The notes under the pieces are model-generated. The model saw only the letters and a program-made list of their open reading frames with translations, was not told the DNA's origin and did no database searches. This document shows positions 1 through 6,731 of a DNA stretch of 17,391 nucleotides, piece by piece. This DNA is from Thermoflexales bacterium (GTDB lineage Bacteria > Chloroflexota > Anaerolineae > B4-G1 > SLSP01). The position numbers and the translations under genes are program-made. Where the stretch lies: contig SLSP01000186.1 of NCBI GenBank assembly GCA_007130345.1, forward strand, positions 1 through 17,391, in the 5' to 3' direction. The first letter of the stretch is position 1, and each line of letters starts with the position of its first letter.

Positions 1-12
1 CTGAGATTGGAA

Positions 13-34
13 GGGGCACGAGATAACGCGCCCC
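13..34. other. Short GC-rich hairpin near window start
   Basis: Positions 13-20 (GGGGCACG) can pair with 27-34 (CGCGCCCC) around a 6-nt loop, with one A-C mismatch. No T-run follows, so it is at best a weak terminator of a gene lying upstream of the window or a leader hairpin. Nothing else is recognisable in the first 127 bases apart from the ribosome binding site of the next gene. Confidence 0.3.
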
Positions 35-127
35 ATCAAGCTGAGAGCGGGTATAAAGAATCCCCCTCAACGGGAACGCTGTTTAGCTCGCAGCCCTTAA
101 CCAATTCAGAATATCCTGGAGTCCCTT

Positions 128-1216
128 ATGCCTGATACCCTCCCCTATCAACATCTGGCCCGCCGCCTGGATGCGTTGCCAGAAGGCTTCCCGGCAACGG
201 AGAGCGGCGTGGAGTTGCGCTTGCTCGCCCACCTCTTCACGCCGGAGGAGGCCGCGCTCGTCGCCGAATTGACGCTGATGTTGGAAACTGCACCACAGAT
301 TGCGATCCGGCTCGGCGCAGACCCCCGCGCCACGCGGATCACGCTCAAAGGGCTGGCGCGACGCGGGCTGATCACCGCCGGGCGTGCCTGTGGAGGGCTT
401 GGCTACGCGATCATGCCCTTCGTCGTCGGCATCTACGAGATGCAGGGGGCAACGCTGGACGCGGCGTTGGCGCAACTTTTCGAGGCGTACTACCACGAAG
501 CCTTCGGGCGGACGGCGGCGCGGCAACCGCCGGTGCATCGCGTCATCCCCATCGGCGAGAGCGTGCGCGCCGAGATGGACATCGCGCCCTACGAGAGCGC
601 CGTCGCCATCGTGGAGCGCGCGCGGGCCTGGGCCGTCACCGATTGCGTCTGCCGGAAGCAACAGGCGCTCATCGGCCGGCCGTGCGCGCATCCGCTGGAC
701 GTGTGTATGATGTTGAGCGAGACGGCGGGGGCCTTCGGCGATCCGGCGGCCCCGGCAGAAGGCACCGCGCTGCGCCCCCTCACCCGCGAGCAGGCGTTGG
801 CGACGTTGCAACGCGCCGCCGACGCGGGCCTCGTCCATTCGGTGAGCAACACCCGCGAGGGCCTGTGGTACATCTGCAACTGCTGCACCTGCGCGTGCGG
901 CATTTTGCGCGGCATCGTGGATTTGGGATTGCGCAATGTCGTCGCGCCCTCGGCCTTCGTCAATCGCGCTGACGCCGACCTGTGCATTGCCTGCGGCGCG
1001 TGCGTGGAGCGCTGTGCCTTCGACGCGCTGACACTCGACCCGTCCATCCGCGTGGACGCGCTGCGCTGCGTGGGCTGCGGCGTGTGCATCCCCGCGTGCC
1101 CGGTCGCCGCGCTGCGCCTGGAACCGCGTCCCGTCGGAGACATCGCGCCCCCGCCAGAGACGCTGGCCGAGTGGCGCGCGCAACGGGAGCGCCAACGTCC
1201 AGAGACGCAAGCGTGA
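128..1216 (+). CDS. 4Fe-4S dicluster ferredoxin-type protein with N-terminal helical region and extra Cys motifs
   Basis: This is a probable cytosolic electron carrier or redox-linked protein of 362 residues. The C-terminal part holds two classical ferredoxin motifs: C286-x2-C289-x2-C292-x3-C296, and C314-x2-C317-x2-C320-x3-C324 followed by Pro, the bacterial 2[4Fe-4S] pattern. Before it lie C173, C175, C186 and C193 (a CVCRK segment then PCAHPLDVC) and a dense cluster C250, C252, C253, C255, C257. These could hold further clusters or metal. Residues about 30-85 read like a winged-helix segment (IAIRLGADPRATRITLKGLARRGLI). I see no signal peptide or membrane segment. The start is supported by TGGAG at 116-120, seven bases before ATG. 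The molybdo-hydroxylase subunit starts 168 bp downstream, so electron exchange with it is plausible but inferred. I do not know a specific substrate or gene name. Confidence 0.85.
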   Translation: MPDTLPYQHLARRLDALPEGFPATESGVELRLLAHLFTPEEAALVAELTLMLETAPQIAIRLGADPRATRITLKGLARRGLITAGRACGGLGYAIMPFVVGIYEMQGATLDAALAQLFEAYYHEAFGRTAARQPPVHRVIPIGESVRAEMDIAPYESAVAIVERARAWAVTDCVCRKQQALIGRPCAHPLDVCMMLSETAGAFGDPAAPAEGTALRPLTREQALATLQRAADAGLVHSVSNTREGLWYICNCCTCACGILRGIVDLGLRNVVAPSAFVNRADADLCIACGACVERCAFDALTLDPSIRVDALRCVGCGVCIPACPVAALRLEPRPVGDIAPPPETLAEWRAQRERQRPETQA

Positions 1217-1229
1217 CACTATCCCACGA

Positions 1230-1258
1230 TTGACTCTACTGAAAGCACCCTTAAAAAT
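1230..1258 (+). promoter_or_regulatory. Possible sigma70-type promoter overlapping a palindrome, upstream of molybdo-enzyme gene
   Basis: TTGACT at 1230-1235 is followed after 17 bp by AAAAAT at 1253-1258. The -35 box is good and the -10 box is poor (4 of 6). The -10 position lies inside the first AT-rich palindrome (1253-1267), so a protein bound there would block it. This is a weak call. Confidence 0.25.
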
Positions 1259-1348
1259 CCGATTTTTCCACACGCGACCTACTAAATATATGAAGTTCGC
1301 ACGCGGAAAATCTACATTTCGTATCAAGTTTCTAAAAATCGGATTTTT
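1253..1348. repeat. Pair of mirror-image AT-rich palindromes in the molybdo-enzyme leader
   Basis: AAAAATCCGATTTTT (1253-1267) and AAAAATCGGATTTTT (1334-1348) are exact reverse complements. Each is also a 7+1+7 palindrome. Their centres are 81 bp apart, inside the 168-bp gap before the molybdo-enzyme gene. They could be two operator sites for a dimeric repressor (with DNA looping) or the ends of a small interspersed inverted repeat. The gap is visibly AT-rich compared with both flanking genes. Confidence 0.6.
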
Positions 1349-1384
1349 GCCATTTAGTTTTCGCCATTTGCAGAGGAGGCATCT

Positions 1385-3757
1385 ATGACACAACAAACCG
1401 CTAATCCCGTCGGAAAAAGCGTCCCGCGTGTGGACGCCTTCGAGAAAGTGACCGGCGCGGCCAAGTATGTAGATGATATGGCCTTCGGGCCGGGCCTGCT
1501 CTACGGCAAGATCGTCCACAGCCCCGTGGCCCACGCGCTGATTAAGCGCATTGACGTGAGCGCGGCCCTCGCCCTTCCCGGCGTCAAGGCCGTCGTCACC
1601 GGACAGGACAATCCCACGCACCTGGGCCTGTACCTCAAAGACCGCTACATCTTCGCCTACGACCGCGTGCGCTACGTGGGCGAATCCGTCGCCGGCGTCG
1701 TCGCCGTCAGCGAGGAGATCGCCGAGCAGGCTGCCAAGCTCATCCAGGTGGAGTACGAGGAGCTAGAGCCGGTCTTCGACCCCTTCCAGGGCGCGCAGCC
1801 CGGCGCGCCCCTCATCCACCCTGACCTGGGCCAGTACGCCGTCGTCCCCTTCATCTTCCCGGAGCCTGGCACGAACATCTCGGAGCATTTCAAGCTCCGC
1901 AAGGGCCAGGTCTCCGACGCGGGCATTGCTGACGCGGTGTGGGCGCAGTGCGCCGTCATCGTCGAGGATACCTTCACGCTGCCGCAGATTCAGCACGCGC
2001 CCATCGAGACGCACGTCGCGGTGGCGCAATGGGACGTCTCCGGCCAGGTGACGCTGTGGGCGGCTTCGCAGTCGCCCTTCGCCCAGCGCGACATCCTCGC
2101 GCAGAGCCTCGGCATCCCGCACGGCAATATGCGCGTGATCTCGCCCTACGTCGGCGGCGGCTTCGGCGGCAAGGCCGGCATCTCGATTGAGGCCAACGTC
2201 GTCCTGATGGCGAAGGCCGTCCAGGGTCGCCCGGTCAAGGTGCGGATGACGCGCGAGGAGGAATTTGTCGCCACCAACGTCCGCCAGAGCCTCGTGGGGC
2301 AGTACAAAATCGGCTGCGACGCCGCGGGCAACCTCCTGGCGATGCAGGTCGCGTACTACTTCGGCGGCGGCGCGTACAACGACTACGGCGTCAACATCGC
2401 CCGCGCCGCCGGGTACTCCTGCTCCGGCCCTTACGACGTGCCGAACATCAAGGGCGATTCCTACTGCGTCTACACCAACCATCCCATCGGCAGCGCGATG
2501 CGCGGCTTCGGGATGCCCGAAATCCACTGGGGCCTGGAGCAGATTATGGATCGCCTGGCCGAGCAGATGCAGATGGATCCGGCGGATTTTCGCACCCGCA
2601 ACTGCGTCCGCACCGGCGACAACATCCTCACCGGGATGACGATGCCCAACGTGGATCTGCCGCAGTGCATCGAGAAGGTCAAGGCCGCCATCGAGTGGGG
2701 CCGCGAGAAGCCGGCCTCCGCGTCGTACAAGCGCCGGGGGCAAGGGCTGGCGATCATGTGGAAGGCCCCGGCGATGCCGCCGAATCCCGGCAGCTCGGCC
2801 ATCGTCCGCTTCAACGAGGACGCCACCCTCAACGTCTACGTCTCCGGGCAGGAGATCGGCCAGGGCGCGTTTACCATCGCCGCGCAGATGGCGGCGGAGG
2901 CCCTCGGCATCCCCTACGAGTGGGTGCGCGTCTCCGCCAATCCGGTGGACACGAAGTACAGCCCCTACGAGTGGCAGACCGTCGCCAGTCGCCTCACCTG
3001 GTCAATGGGCAACGCCGTCAAACTCGCCGCCGAGGAGGCTCGCCGGAAGATTTTGGACATCGTGGCGCAGTATTGGGACGAAGACCCCGCCGATTTGGAC
3101 ATCAAGCAGGGCGTGGTGATCTCGTACAAATCAGAGCGGGAGCAGCCGTTGCAGAAGATGGTGGTCTACGGCCTGCCCAACGAGAACTACGAGGGCTGGC
3201 AGGGCGGCCCCATCGTGGGGACGGGGAAATTTATGCCCACCTACGTCACCGGCCTCGATCCCGACACCGGGCAGGGGACGCGGGCCGTCGTCCATTACAC
3301 CGTCGGCGCGCAGGCGGTGGATCTCGAAGTGGACACCGAGACCGGCCAGATTGACGTTCTCAAAATCGCCAGCGCCTACGACGTGGGCAAGGCCATCAAT
3401 CCCGACCTGGTGATGACCCAGATCGAGGGTGGGGCGGTGCATGGGATGAGCTCCGCCTTCGAGGGCCTGAGCTTCGACGCGCAGGGGCGGCCCCGCAACG
3501 CCAGCTTCGTGGACTACAAGATCGCCACGGCGGTGGATGCCCCGCGCGAGATTCACGGCGACATCGTCGAGACCGCGCTGGAGGACGGCCCCTGGGGCGC
3601 GCGCGGCGTCGGCGAGCACGTCATGGTACAGACTGCGCCGGCCATCGCCAACGCCCTCTACCGCGCCCTCGGCGCGCGCTTCAACCACCTGCCCCTCTCG
3701 GCGGAGAAAATCTTCCTCGCCCTGCATCCCGATGAGGTGGGCGGCTGCGCGGAGTGA
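1385..3757 (+). CDS. Xanthine dehydrogenase/CoxL family molybdopterin-binding large subunit
   Basis: This is the catalytic large subunit of a molybdenum hydroxylase, which hydroxylates an N-heterocycle, aldehyde or similar substrate with water-derived oxygen. At 790 residues it has the usual stand-alone length. The a/b-hammerhead domain spans about residues 15-130 (VGKSVPRVDAFEKVTGAAKYVDD), followed by the two molybdopterin-binding domains. Visible motifs are GGGFGGK (257-263), MRGFGMPE with R373, GQEIGQG, and GARGVGE ending in E744, the position of the catalytic base. No Fe-S or FAD domain is fused, and no CoxS- or CoxM-type subunit gene is in the window, so the partners must be upstream of position 1 or elsewhere. 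AGAGGAGG at 1372-1379 supports the ATG. The substrate cannot be assigned from sequence alone. The 3' end of this gene is partly duplicated downstream (see 6536-6566). Confidence 0.93.
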   Translation: MTQQTANPVGKSVPRVDAFEKVTGAAKYVDDMAFGPGLLYGKIVHSPVAHALIKRIDVSAALALPGVKAVVTGQDNPTHLGLYLKDRYIFAYDRVRYVGESVAGVVAVSEEIAEQAAKLIQVEYEELEPVFDPFQGAQPGAPLIHPDLGQYAVVPFIFPEPGTNISEHFKLRKGQVSDAGIADAVWAQCAVIVEDTFTLPQIQHAPIETHVAVAQWDVSGQVTLWAASQSPFAQRDILAQSLGIPHGNMRVISPYVGGGFGGKAGISIEANVVLMAKAVQGRPVKVRMTREEEFVATNVRQSLVGQYKIGCDAAGNLLAMQVAYYFGGGAYNDYGVNIARAAGYSCSGPYDVPNIKGDSYCVYTNHPIGSAMRGFGMPEIHWGLEQIMDRLAEQMQMDPADFRTRNCVRTGDNILTGMTMPNVDLPQCIEKVKAAIEWGREKPASASYKRRGQGLAIMWKAPAMPPNPGSSAIVRFNEDATLNVYVSGQEIGQGAFTIAAQMAAEALGIPYEWVRVSANPVDTKYSPYEWQTVASRLTWSMGNAVKLAAEEARRKILDIVAQYWDEDPADLDIKQGVVISYKSEREQPLQKMVVYGLPNENYEGWQGGPIVGTGKFMPTYVTGLDPDTGQGTRAVVHYTVGAQAVDLEVDTETGQIDVLKIASAYDVGKAINPDLVMTQIEGGAVHGMSSAFEGLSFDAQGRPRNASFVDYKIATAVDAPREIHGDIVETALEDGPWGARGVGEHVMVQTAPAIANALYRALGARFNHLPLSAEKIFLALHPDEVGGCAE
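3727..3747 (+). repeat. 21-bp direct repeat, copy 1 (inside molybdo-enzyme 3' end)
   Basis: The last codons of the molybdo-enzyme gene (PDEVGG) carry a 21-bp stretch repeated exactly at 6536-6556. Together the two copies bracket the low-GC accessory island. A 3'-end gene duplication flanking foreign genes is typical of integrative-element attachment sites, but no integrase gene is seen. Confidence 0.6.
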
Positions 3758-3788
3758 GTGCTACACAAACGCAATGCACCAACAATTC

Positions 3789-3823
3789 CAGACTTCCGAA
3801 GTCTTGAAGACTTCGGAAGTCTG
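3789..3823. repeat. Perfect 17-bp inverted repeat (hairpin) after the molybdo-enzyme gene
   Basis: Left arm 3789-3805 (CAGACTTCCGAAGTCTT) and right arm 3807-3823 are perfect complements separated by one base. Each arm is itself nearly palindromic. It sits 31 bp after the stop codon, without a T-run. It could act as a bidirectional transcript end or be one copy of an interspersed palindromic repeat. Confidence 0.7.
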
Positions 3824-3839
3824 GGACGGAGTCTATACG

Positions 3840-4273
3840 ATGAAGATTCAGCCGATTAAAACTGAAGCAGACTACGAAGCCGCGCTCAAGGAAATTGAGG
3901 GGCTGTTCGATGCTGAACCAAGCACGCCAGAAGGCAACGCGCTTGAGGTGTGGGTAACACTGGTCGAAGCCTACGAAGAAGAACACTATCGTATCCCGCT
4001 GCCCGATCCAATTTCCGCAATTGAGTATCACATGGAAAGCCGAGGCTTATCGCGGCAAGACCTGGAACCCTCATCGGCAGCCGCGCGCGCGTCCCCGAAA
4101 TTCTCAATCGCAAACGTCCGCTGACCTTACGGATGATCCGCGCGTTGGAGAAAGGGCCAGACATCCCGGCGGCGATTCTGGTACAAGACTATGCGCTGAT
4201 GCGCGATAATCAACCAGAACCAGATGCAGCACCCATTCCCCTCGTGCGCCCAAAATTAGCCGGGATACCTTGA
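3840..4273 (+). pseudogene. Frameshifted HigA-like (COG5499) antitoxin gene
   Basis: ATG at 3840 opens MKIQPIKTEADYEAALKEIE, then a segment ending MESRGLSRQDLEP, the N-terminal half of HigA-type HTH antitoxins. At about 4067-4070 the frame is lost and would stop after a short spurious tail. The next frame continues the family pattern exactly: LIGSRARVPEILNRKRPLTL, the helix-turn-helix region, then RMIRALEKG and a tail ending at TGA 4271-4273. One missing base in the run of C at 4068-4070 restores the whole protein of about 144 residues. I see no toxin (HigB) gene beside it. Either the gene is inactivated or the read has a homopolymer error. The last 122 bp are duplicated at 6388-6509. Confidence 0.8.
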
Positions 4274-4336
4274 GATAGTTTCAGCATTAGTCAAAGCCTG
4301 TGGCCCCGCATCCCGATCAAGCGCAATGCACCTGTT

Positions 4337-4365
4337 TTGACTTATGAAGAAAGCGTATGTATACT
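4337..4365 (+). promoter_or_regulatory. Strong sigma70-like promoter for the nuclease gene
   Basis: TTGACT (4337-4342), a 17-bp spacer and TATACT (4360-4365) lie 48 bp before the ATG at 4414. Box quality and spacing are close to consensus. This suggests independent transcription of the nuclease gene. Confidence 0.6.
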
Positions 4366-4413
4366 GCACTTGAATCGTACATTTAGCCCAAAGTTTCTAC
4401 AGGAGATCGTCAG

Positions 4414-5448
4414 ATGAGCGACTTGAACATGACTTTAACGCAAGTGCTTGACAAAATCAAAAAATTCCGCACGCTCTATGATCGCAATGAAATGGCAACC
4501 CGAGACCAACTCATCAATCCAATCTTGCGCCAACTTGGTTGGAATCCTGAGAATCCAGAACAAGTGCAACCTAATGTGTCTATGGAAGAGGGCGTGCCTG
4601 ATTATTCACTTTTTAAGCAAGGCAAACCCATTGTGTTTGTCGAGGCCAAAAAACTGAGCGCGGACATCGAGCAACGCGAGATAATCCGGCAACTGGCGAG
4701 GTACTCCTTTGGCGAAGGTACAAGGTACGGCATCCTCACCAACGGCGCAATGTGGATGCTCGTCAGGTCTTTTGAGGAAGGGAAAACGCTGTCTGAACGC
4801 ATCATCTGGAAAGCAGACCTGGAAAGCGAACCCTTGACCGCAGTTTGTCGCAAACTGACCACTATCTCAGAAGCTAAAATCCACCAGATCGAAACTTTGG
4901 TGAAGCGCGTACAGATATTGGACGAAATATGGGAATCCTTGTTGAGTAATCCTGAAGGGATTGTAGAAGGCTTGGTTCCGGTCGTGGAATCACTCGTCAA
5001 CCAGGGTTATTCAGAGCATCAATTTGATATCGCTGAAGTGGAGGACTTTTTGTGGGAGAGGGTAAATGAACTGCTGTCACCTTCTGAGGACGACCCGCCC
5101 AAAACAACGGAGATAACATCGGGACACGGCGATATTAGGCAAATAGAGTTGCCCGGTGAAGCCTTCGACATTCGAAATGCTTACGAAATTCTGATCAATA
5201 CTGCAAATTGGCTCATCAAAAACAAGCACCTGACGGCCAATGATTGCCCTGTTGTGATTGGGCGAGGGAAGAGATACCTTGTGAACAGTGAACCCAAACA
5301 CCGCTATGGCGATGATTTTCGCGCGCCCAAAAAGCTATTCAGCGGATTGTGGATAGAGACGCATTATAGCAAGCCTGCCAGCATAAATATGGCAAGACGG
5401 TTGCTGAAAAAATTTGGGCAATCACCGGACATATTGATCATCGAGTAA
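4414..5448 (+). CDS. Stand-alone HsdR-N-type PD-(D/E)XK nuclease-domain protein
   Basis: The 344-residue protein opens with the domain found at the N terminus of type I restriction R subunits. The nuclease core is visible: E26 and a helix MATRDQLINPILRQLGW, then PD with D63, a beta-hairpin, and VEAKK with E77 and K79, followed by QLARYSFGEGTRYGILTNGAMW. There are no helicase motifs, so it is not a full HsdR. The C-terminal 130 residues (from about 215) are a separate domain I do not recognise. Such orphan proteins are common and their role (defence, DNA repair or a relic) is not established. AGGAG at 4401-4405, eight bases before ATG, fixes the start. GC content is lower than in the flanking enzyme and kinase genes, which fits acquisition by transfer. 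Confidence 0.8.
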   Translation: MSDLNMTLTQVLDKIKKFRTLYDRNEMATRDQLINPILRQLGWNPENPEQVQPNVSMEEGVPDYSLFKQGKPIVFVEAKKLSADIEQREIIRQLARYSFGEGTRYGILTNGAMWMLVRSFEEGKTLSERIIWKADLESEPLTAVCRKLTTISEAKIHQIETLVKRVQILDEIWESLLSNPEGIVEGLVPVVESLVNQGYSEHQFDIAEVEDFLWERVNELLSPSEDDPPKTTEITSGHGDIRQIELPGEAFDIRNAYEILINTANWLIKNKHLTANDCPVVIGRGKRYLVNSEPKHRYGDDFRAPKKLFSGLWIETHYSKPASINMARRLLKKFGQSPDILIIE

Positions 5449-5462
5449 CATCTGAAGCGTGT

Positions 5463-5706
5463 GTCAGAATTGAAGGTTATGGTGCTGAAGGAGCTTGGGA
5501 ATGGGTAGCGGATTGGCACTGGACGTATCCAGAAGAGGCACAGACCAATCCTACCGGATGAGTGAGTGGGGAATACAAAGTGGTGCGTGGGGGGATCGTG
5601 GTATGGCACCGAGGAGTACTTACGTGCGACGTACCGTATTGGGCATTTGCCGTCTTCCCATCGTGTTAATATGGGATTTCGTTGTATGACTACACGCCAA
5701 GATTAA
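5463..5706 (+). pseudogene. Decayed C-terminal remnant of a formylglycine-generating-enzyme/SUMF1-like gene
   Basis: One frame reads GAWEWVADWHWTYPEEAQ then NPTG, the WEWVADW signature of the FGE-sulfatase fold. A TGA stop at 5559-5561 interrupts it. The same frame resumes as VSGEYKVVRGG, and after a G6 run at 5589-5594 the sense moves to another frame: GSWYGTEEYLRATYRIG, then HRVNMGFRCM, ending with TAA at 5704-5706. GSW...GFRC is the classic C-terminal motif of this family. One stop or indel plus one extra G explain the decay. No N-terminal half is present, so it is a fragment. It cannot give a functional enzyme. Confidence 0.75.
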
Positions 5707-5720
5707 AAAACACTGTCCGG

Positions 5721-5736
5721 GGCGCGTCTGCGCGCC
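5721..5736 (+). terminator. Weak GC hairpin after the FGE remnant
   Basis: GGCGCG (5721-5726), loop TCTG, CGCGCC (5731-5736), followed by a moderately T-rich stretch (TGTCTATTCTTTG). It is a possible terminator. Nothing else is recognisable between 5737 and 5842. Confidence 0.35.
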
Positions 5737-5842
5737 GCGGTGTCTATTCTTTGTCCCACCCGATGGGGAGTCCATCCGGTCCTGAGCACAGTGAATGAAG
5801 AGGCAATAATCCCTCTGGGACGGCCAAAAAGGCGGTGAAAGC

Positions 5843-6130
5843 GTGCAGATTGACTCAGTGCTATGTACCGAAACGATTGAAGAGAAACTCCTGGTTAAAC
5901 ATAACGTGACTTTCCGTGAAGCGCGCCAAGTCCTTTTGAACCAACCACGAGTCCGTTTTGCGGAAAAAGGACATACAGCGGGAGAACATGTGTATGGTGC
6001 CTTTGGGCAAACATTTGGGGGTAGGTATCTGGCGGTGTTTTTTATCTACAAACCGGCCACGCAAACCGCGCTGGTGATTAGCGCGCGCGATATGAGCGAT
6101 AAGGAGCGTAAAACGTATGGACGCAAATAG
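5843..6130 (+). CDS. brnT: BrnT family toxin
   Basis: This is the toxin of a type II BrnT/BrnA toxin-antitoxin module; the family has a RelE-like ribonuclease fold. The 95-residue product shows the family layout: KHNVTFREARQVL (helices after the first strand), the E/R-rich strand with GQTFGGRYLAVFFIY, and the C-terminal VISARDMSDKERKTYGRK, where the ISAR and ER-x-Y residues are typical. A GTG start at 5843 gives the usual family length. The upstream ribosome site (GGCGGTGAAAG) is weak, and GTG 5858 is an in-frame alternative. The antitoxin gene overlaps its 3' end by 14 bp, so the two are translated together. Expression is probably autorepressed by BrnA, as known for the family; I could not identify the operator. 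Confidence 0.85.
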   Translation: MQIDSVLCTETIEEKLLVKHNVTFREARQVLLNQPRVRFAEKGHTAGEHVYGAFGQTFGGRYLAVFFIYKPATQTALVISARDMSDKERKTYGRK

Positions 6131-6380
6131 AAGCAGCATTTCACAAGCCACGAGTGATGAGCAAATCGGAGAATTTTGGGCCACGCACGATTTCACGGTA
6201 TTCGATGACCCCAACGCGCCTGATATTCCGCTGATCGCGACGTGCGCGGTGCCTGTGGATGAAGAATTACTAACCGCGCTGGAAAAACAGGCGCGACAAC
6301 GGGGCATAAGAGTGGAGACGCTGGTCAACCTATGGTTACAGCAGAAACTATTTGAACAAGTCCAGCCCCAGCCAGCATAA
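6117..6380 (+). CDS. brnA: BrnA/CopG-type antitoxin
   Basis: This is the 87-residue partner of the preceding BrnT toxin. The N-terminal SDEQIGEFWATHDFTVFDD segment matches the toxin-binding region of CopG-like antitoxins in this family. The C-terminal half, VPVDEELLTALEKQARQRG then VETLVNLWLQQKL, is the ribbon-helix-helix DNA-binding domain. AAGGAG at 6101-6106 is ten bases before ATG, inside the toxin gene, and the overlap implies translational coupling. The pair looks intact, unlike every other TA-related gene in the surrounding island. It ends eight bases before a duplicated fragment of the HigA-like gene. Confidence 0.82.
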   Translation: MDANRSSISQATSDEQIGEFWATHDFTVFDDPNAPDIPLIATCAVPVDEELLTALEKQARQRGIRVETLVNLWLQQKLFEQVQPQPA

Positions 6381-6387
6381 CACAGTG

Positions 6388-6509
6388 AAGGGCCAGGCAT
6401 CCCGGCGGCGATTCTGGTACAAGACTATGCGTTGATGCGCGATAATCAACCAGAACCGGATGCAGCACCCATTCCCCTCGCGCTCCCAGGATTAGCCGGG
6501 ATGCCTTGA
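6388..6509 (+). pseudogene. Duplicated 3' fragment of the HigA-like antitoxin gene
   Basis: Positions 6388-6509 align without gaps to 4152-4273 (offset 2236) with about eight to ten differences. They read IPAAILVQDYALMRDNQPEP and on to a TGA at 6507-6509. There is no start codon or HTH part, so it is a remnant. Similarity continues into the 3' flank (CAAAGCCT-TGGCC). Divergence between the copies argues that this is not a very recent duplication. Confidence 0.85.
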
Positions 6510-6527
6510 GGTAGTTCAAAGCCTTTG

Positions 6528-6566
6528 GCCTCGTCTCCCGATGAGGTGGGCGGCTGTGTGGAGTAA
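6528..6566 (+). pseudogene. Diverged copy of the molybdo-enzyme 3' end (21-bp direct repeat copy 2)
   Basis: Reads LASSPDEVGGCVE then TAA, against LALHPDEVGGCAE then TGA at the true gene end. Positions 6536-6556 are identical to 3727-3747. The differences after the repeat keep the coding sense (Ala to Val, TGA to TAA), which suggests the copy came from a homologous gene end rather than from random sequence. A poorer, internally deleted trace of the same tail is at 4305-4331. Confidence 0.7.
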
Positions 6567-6580
6567 GGCGGTATCCGGGA

Positions 6581-6627
6581 TAAATACACGAGGACTTCCC
6601 CATAATAGGGAAGTCCTCGTGCATTTA
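6581..6627. repeat. 20-bp inverted repeat (long hairpin) at the island/regulator boundary
   Basis: Arms 6581-6600 and 6608-6627 pair at 19 of 20 positions around a 7-nt loop CATAATA. The inner 14 bp (CACGAGGACTTCCC) are perfect. No T-run follows. It may insulate the regulator genes from the TA module, or be a regulatory or mobile palindrome. It lies just upstream of the likely promoter of the first regulator. Confidence 0.7.
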
Positions 6628-6631
6628 CCAG

Positions 6632-6659
6632 TTGCGCAAACGTGGGGTAAACGTATACT
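6632..6659 (+). promoter_or_regulatory. Likely sigma70-type promoter of the first regulator gene
   Basis: TTGCGC (6632-6637), a 16-bp spacer and TATACT (6654-6659) lie 72 bp before the ATG at 6732. The leader carries AGGAG at 6705-6709 and a small hairpin CCCC-ATCGC-GGGG at about 6712-6724 just before the start. Confidence 0.45.
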
Positions 6660-6731
6660 TGAACTATCACGCTGCGAAGGTGTACACTTTGTCCGGCGAA
6701 ATCCAGGAGACCCCCATCGCGGGGATGCACT

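Noticed and set aside
83..1621. Long open frame of 512 codons on the minus strand
   Set aside because: It covers the ferredoxin-type gene and the start of the molybdo-enzyme gene in antisense, has Arg/Ala/Gly-rich low-information composition and no family motif; a GC-driven shadow.
1763..2743. Minus-strand open frame of 326 codons inside the molybdo-enzyme gene
   Set aside because: The + strand frame has clear catalytic motifs; the antisense product is compositionally biased with no recognisable domain.
5449..5842. Diversity-generating retroelement target linked to the FGE-like sequence
   Set aside because: No reverse transcriptase, template repeat or intact FGE-fold gene is visible here.
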